A DNA stretch of 64,000 nt, from contig NZ_CP035758.1 in NCBI RefSeq assembly GCF_004208415.1, forward strand, positions 6,572,001 through 6,636,000, in the 5' to 3' direction. The stretch comes from Ktedonosporobacter rubrisoli. GTDB lineage: Bacteria > Chloroflexota > Ktedonobacteria > Ktedonobacterales > Ktedonobacteraceae. Both the position numbers and the translations under genes were made by a program. Shown here piece by piece: positions 61,705 through 64,000 of the stretch (positions are counted from its first letter, which is position 1; each line of letters opens with the position of its first letter). The notes beneath the pieces are model-generated. The model had not been told where the DNA came from. It did not search any database and was given only the letters and a program-made list of their open reading frames with translations.

Positions 61705-63393
61705 CTACTCGGCGGAAAGTATATAGGCGTAATAAGGTTGGCCGCCATCTACAACCTCAATCTCAAGATGGGAATGCTTTTGCTTGATCTTTTGCGCAGT
61801 TTCCTGAGCTTGTTCATTGGTAATATGCTGGCCATAGTAAAGCGTCACGATTTCGTAGTTGTCAATATTCATGCGTTGTAAGGTATCATGGATCACCTGC
61901 TCGGCGCGCGAACCAGCCACGGCAAGATTTCCATTAATTACCCCTATATAGTCCCCTTCACGAACCTGCATCGTGTCTATTTGCACAGAGCGGACCGCGA
62001 TAGTGATCTCAGCGGTCTGCACATTGGCCATGGCCTCGGTCATGGTTTTGCAGTTGGTGGCAAAGTCGGCTTCGAAATTAAAGCTCAGCAGAGCAGCGAT
62101 CCCCTGGGGCAAGGTTTTGCTGGGAACTACGTAGATTTCTTTCTGGGTGAGAGTGCTGACTTGCTGCGCGCTGAGGATGACGTTGCTATTGTTGGGGAGG
62201 ATAATAATTTGCCTGGCCTGGACCTGCTCAACTGCATCGAGGAGTTCTTCTATGCTGGGATTCATCGTCTGGCCGCCGGAGACAAGCGCGCTCACTCCCA
62301 GACCCTGGAAGACCTTTTCAAAGCCGGCCCCCGAGACCACGCTCACTGTGGCGATGTGAGCTACCGCCTCCGGCTCTTCTGGCTCTGCGGCATGCTCGGC
62401 TGCGCTCTCAGCGGCATAGGTCAGGCTCTGCTCCTGCAAGTTCTCAATGTTAATATCCAGCAGGCTGCCAAGACTGACACCATAATCGAGGATCTTGCCG
62501 GGCGTAAGCGTGTGGGTATGGACCTTGAGCATTTTCTCGTCGCCCGCCACGACAGTAGAGACGCCGCCCATATCGATGATGGCCTGACGAATTCCAGCCA
62601 CATCAAGATTTTGCCCACGCAGCAAAAAGACTACCTCGTAGCCAAATTCCTCCTCGACAGAGACGCGACCCTTTTTGGTATGGGACGGCTCGGCAGCGGG
62701 AAGCGGCGGTGTTGAGAGGATCTGATCCGTCTCGCCTTCGCCGCGGATATAGCGCCAGATGCCCTCAAGGAAAGTGCAAAAACCCTGGCCACCGGCATCA
62801 ACTACGCCTGCCTGTTTGAGCAAAGGAAGCATCTCAGGCGTGCGCGCTACGGCCTGGCGTGCGGCCACGACGATCTCTTGCCATTGGGCCACCAGGTCAT
62901 CGCCGCGTTGCGCGCTACTCGTGGCGGCAACCGCAGTCTCGCGCACAACCGTCAAGATCGTGCCCTCTACAGGTTTAATCACCGCGCGATAGGCCAGGCG
63001 TTCAGCCTCCTGAAAAGCCACAGCCAGATCCTGCGCCGCAAAGGTTGGCTTATTGCCAAGCCCCTGAGCCAATCCGCGCAACGTCTGCGATAAAATTACC
63101 CCGGAATTACCACGCGCGCCCATAAGCGCATCATGCGCAACTCTGGCGGCAATCGCGCCAGCTGAAGTCTCTTCATTAGTGAGAATATTTTTAATGGCCG
63201 ACTTCAACGTCGCCGACATGTTAGAACCTGTATCACCATCGGGGACGGGAAAGACGTTGAGCGCATTAATCATCTCACGATTCTCTTCTAACCAAGCAGC
63301 GCCGGCCAGAATAGCCTTGCGCAAATCCTGGCCATCAAAGATGCTAATGCGTCGAGGCCGTAATCGTCTGGTGCGTGGTAATTGTTCCTGCAT
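61705..63393 (-). CDS. fakA: Fatty acid kinase subunit FakA (YloV)
   Basis: The 562-residue protein has an N-terminal DhaL-type kinase domain with NVFPVPDGDTGSNM (residues 46-59; Asp52 and Asp54 bind ATP-magnesium) and GARGNSGVILSQ, then a middle domain and a C-terminal DegV-like domain (VDGGQPYYAYILSAE end). FakA phosphorylates fatty acids bound to FakB, giving acyl-phosphate for phospholipid synthesis. The neighbours Asp23-like upstream and DegV downstream match the yloU-yloV arrangement of Firmicutes. The gap 61429-61704 shows no gene. Confidence 0.93.
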   Translation of the reverse strand: MQEQLPRTRRLRPRRISIFDGQDLRKAILAGAAWLEENREMINALNVFPVPDGDTGSNMSATLKSAIKNILTNEETSAGAIAARVAHDALMGARGNSGVILSQTLRGLAQGLGNKPTFAAQDLAVAFQEAERLAYRAVIKPVEGTILTVVRETAVAATSSAQRGDDLVAQWQEIVVAARQAVARTPEMLPLLKQAGVVDAGGQGFCTFLEGIWRYIRGEGETDQILSTPPLPAAEPSHTKKGRVSVEEEFGYEVVFLLRGQNLDVAGIRQAIIDMGGVSTVVAGDEKMLKVHTHTLTPGKILDYGVSLGSLLDINIENLQEQSLTYAAESAAEHAAEPEEPEAVAHIATVSVVSGAGFEKVFQGLGVSALVSGGQTMNPSIEELLDAVEQVQARQIIILPNNSNVILSAQQVSTLTQKEIYVVPSKTLPQGIAALLSFNFEADFATNCKTMTEAMANVQTAEITIAVRSVQIDTMQVREGDYIGVINGNLAVAGSRAEQVIHDTLQRMNIDNYEIVTLYYGQHITNEQAQETAQKIKQKHSHLEIEVVDGGQPYYAYILSAE

Positions 63394-63535
63394 AACGACT
63401 TTGTTACCTTTTGCTTCTACTTTATTGCTTGCCTCTCTCAGAGACAGCCATGTGTATGCAAGTACATAGCCCTGAGTTACTCTTTTCTATTTCACGAAAT
63501 AAAATCGCGCGAAGTTTCTAACTGCATTAGCGCCA

Positions 63536-63952
63536 TTAGTACTTTTTGCGCTCCCTTATTTCTTCCTGAAATGTCGGGCCATGGATCAACCCCTGGATAT
63601 TGACATTTACCTGGGCCACAGGTACACCCAGCATCTTCTCGACTGAGAACTTAACGCTGCTCATAATATTATGCGCGATCTCAGAAATGCGCAATCCATA
63701 TTCCAGCACCACATAGACATCGATGATAAGCTGTTCGTTGCTCACACTCACCCGTACCCCCTGGTTGCTCTGCTCAGGCGTCAGGAGTATGGCCTCCCCA
63801 TTGCGCAGACGAGGCGAGGCAATCCCAAGCACGCCATAACATTCGTACATGGCCTTAACAGCAATAGAATGGATAGCATTAGGTAGGACCTCAATCTTGC
63901 CGCGCGGGCTCGATCCGTAGCGTGGATGGATAGCAGGTGCTTTTGGCCGCAT
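63536..63952 (-). CDS. Asp23/Gls24 family protein (YloU-like)
   Basis: The 138-residue protein has the family pattern GKIEVLPNAIHSIAVKAMYE, GVLGIASP, VRVSVSNEQLIIDVYVVLEYG and SSVKFSVEKMLGVPVAQVNVNIQGL. Asp23 proteins sit at the membrane in Gram-positive bacteria and respond to envelope stress. The start is ATG 63952 behind an AAGAGAGAGA stretch; a TTG at 63970 would add six residues. It lies 142 nt ahead of fakA in the same direction. Confidence 0.88.
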   Translation of the reverse strand: MRPKAPAIHPRYGSSPRGKIEVLPNAIHSIAVKAMYECYGVLGIASPRLRNGEAILLTPEQSNQGVRVSVSNEQLIIDVYVVLEYGLRISEIAHNIMSSVKFSVEKMLGVPVAQVNVNIQGLIHGPTFQEEIRERKKY

Positions 63953-64000
63953 ATGTCTCTCTCTTGCCAAATTAACCCGGATGGGTTATACTCGCATAAC

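Overview
The window reads as chromosomal DNA of a member of the Chloroflexota, most probably a Ktedonobacteria-type soil bacterium. This is inference from gene content and style: a bacterial F-type ATP synthase operon with an AtpZ/AtpI-like leader gene, fatty acid kinase genes next to an Asp23-like gene, many zinc-ribbon proteins with long Pro/Gln-rich tails, a LanB-type lanthipeptide enzyme, and a MutL-like ASKHA protein without glutamate mutase. No rRNA, tRNA, CRISPR array or prophage was recognised.

Layout. 1-4.3 kb: the 3' end of a lanthipeptide locus (LanB dehydratase cut by the window edge, overlapping an ABC exporter), then asparagine synthetase. 6.7-11.8 kb (minus): a lipoprotein, two crotonases and a phenylacetyl-CoA epoxidase operon (paaA, paaD, paaB, paaC). 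Here PaaD is split: its DUF59 half follows paaA, and its zinc-ribbon half is a separate gene beyond paaC. A promoter with an overlapping palindrome lies before paaA. 12-14.9 kb: a frameshifted acyltransferase and an MFS exporter. 14.9-19 kb: a lytic transglycosylase and a GH57 plus glycosyltransferase pair. 19.7-25.5 kb: several small regulator modules (PadR with alpha/beta hydrolase; an HTH, Clp-N and zinc-ribbon fusion; a TetR repressor sharing an operator with a membrane protein), DUF92 and a RusA-like resolvase.

25.6-30.4 kb (plus): a three-gene cluster of unknown function. It encodes a zinc-ribbon protein with repeated P-x-W-M/L motifs, an ASKHA (MutL-like) protein and a protein with a KOW-like C-terminus. 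It ends in a bidirectional terminator whose arms are perfect DnaA boxes. 30.7-35.8 kb: phosphoglycerate mutase, a TPM-domain membrane protein and a nitronate monooxygenase. 35.9-43.6 kb (minus): the complete atp operon atpI-B-E-F-H-A-G-D-C with a good promoter and a terminator.

43.7-54.1 kb (minus): envelope and glycan genes: a UPF0104-type membrane protein, an SDR coupled to a DUF362 ferredoxin-like protein, and a GH-A hydrolase / GT2 / GT39 operon whose GT39 carries a disordered repeat tail. 54.8-64 kb: a D-2-hydroxyacid dehydrogenase with DUF3090, two small coupled genes of unknown function, a DHA2 drug exporter, and an operon-like Asp23 / FakA / DegV / zinc-ribbon series.

Across the window a short non-coding repeat family (about 55-190 bp; copies near 4.5, 9.2, 45.5 and 59.25 kb) sits between genes. 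One copy is flanked by a 10-bp direct repeat and another looks like an internal-deletion derivative, as expected of a MITE-like element. The best candidates for undescribed biology are the P-x-W/ASKHA/KOW cluster, the HTH/Clp-N/zinc-ribbon fusion, the split PaaD, and this repeat family.
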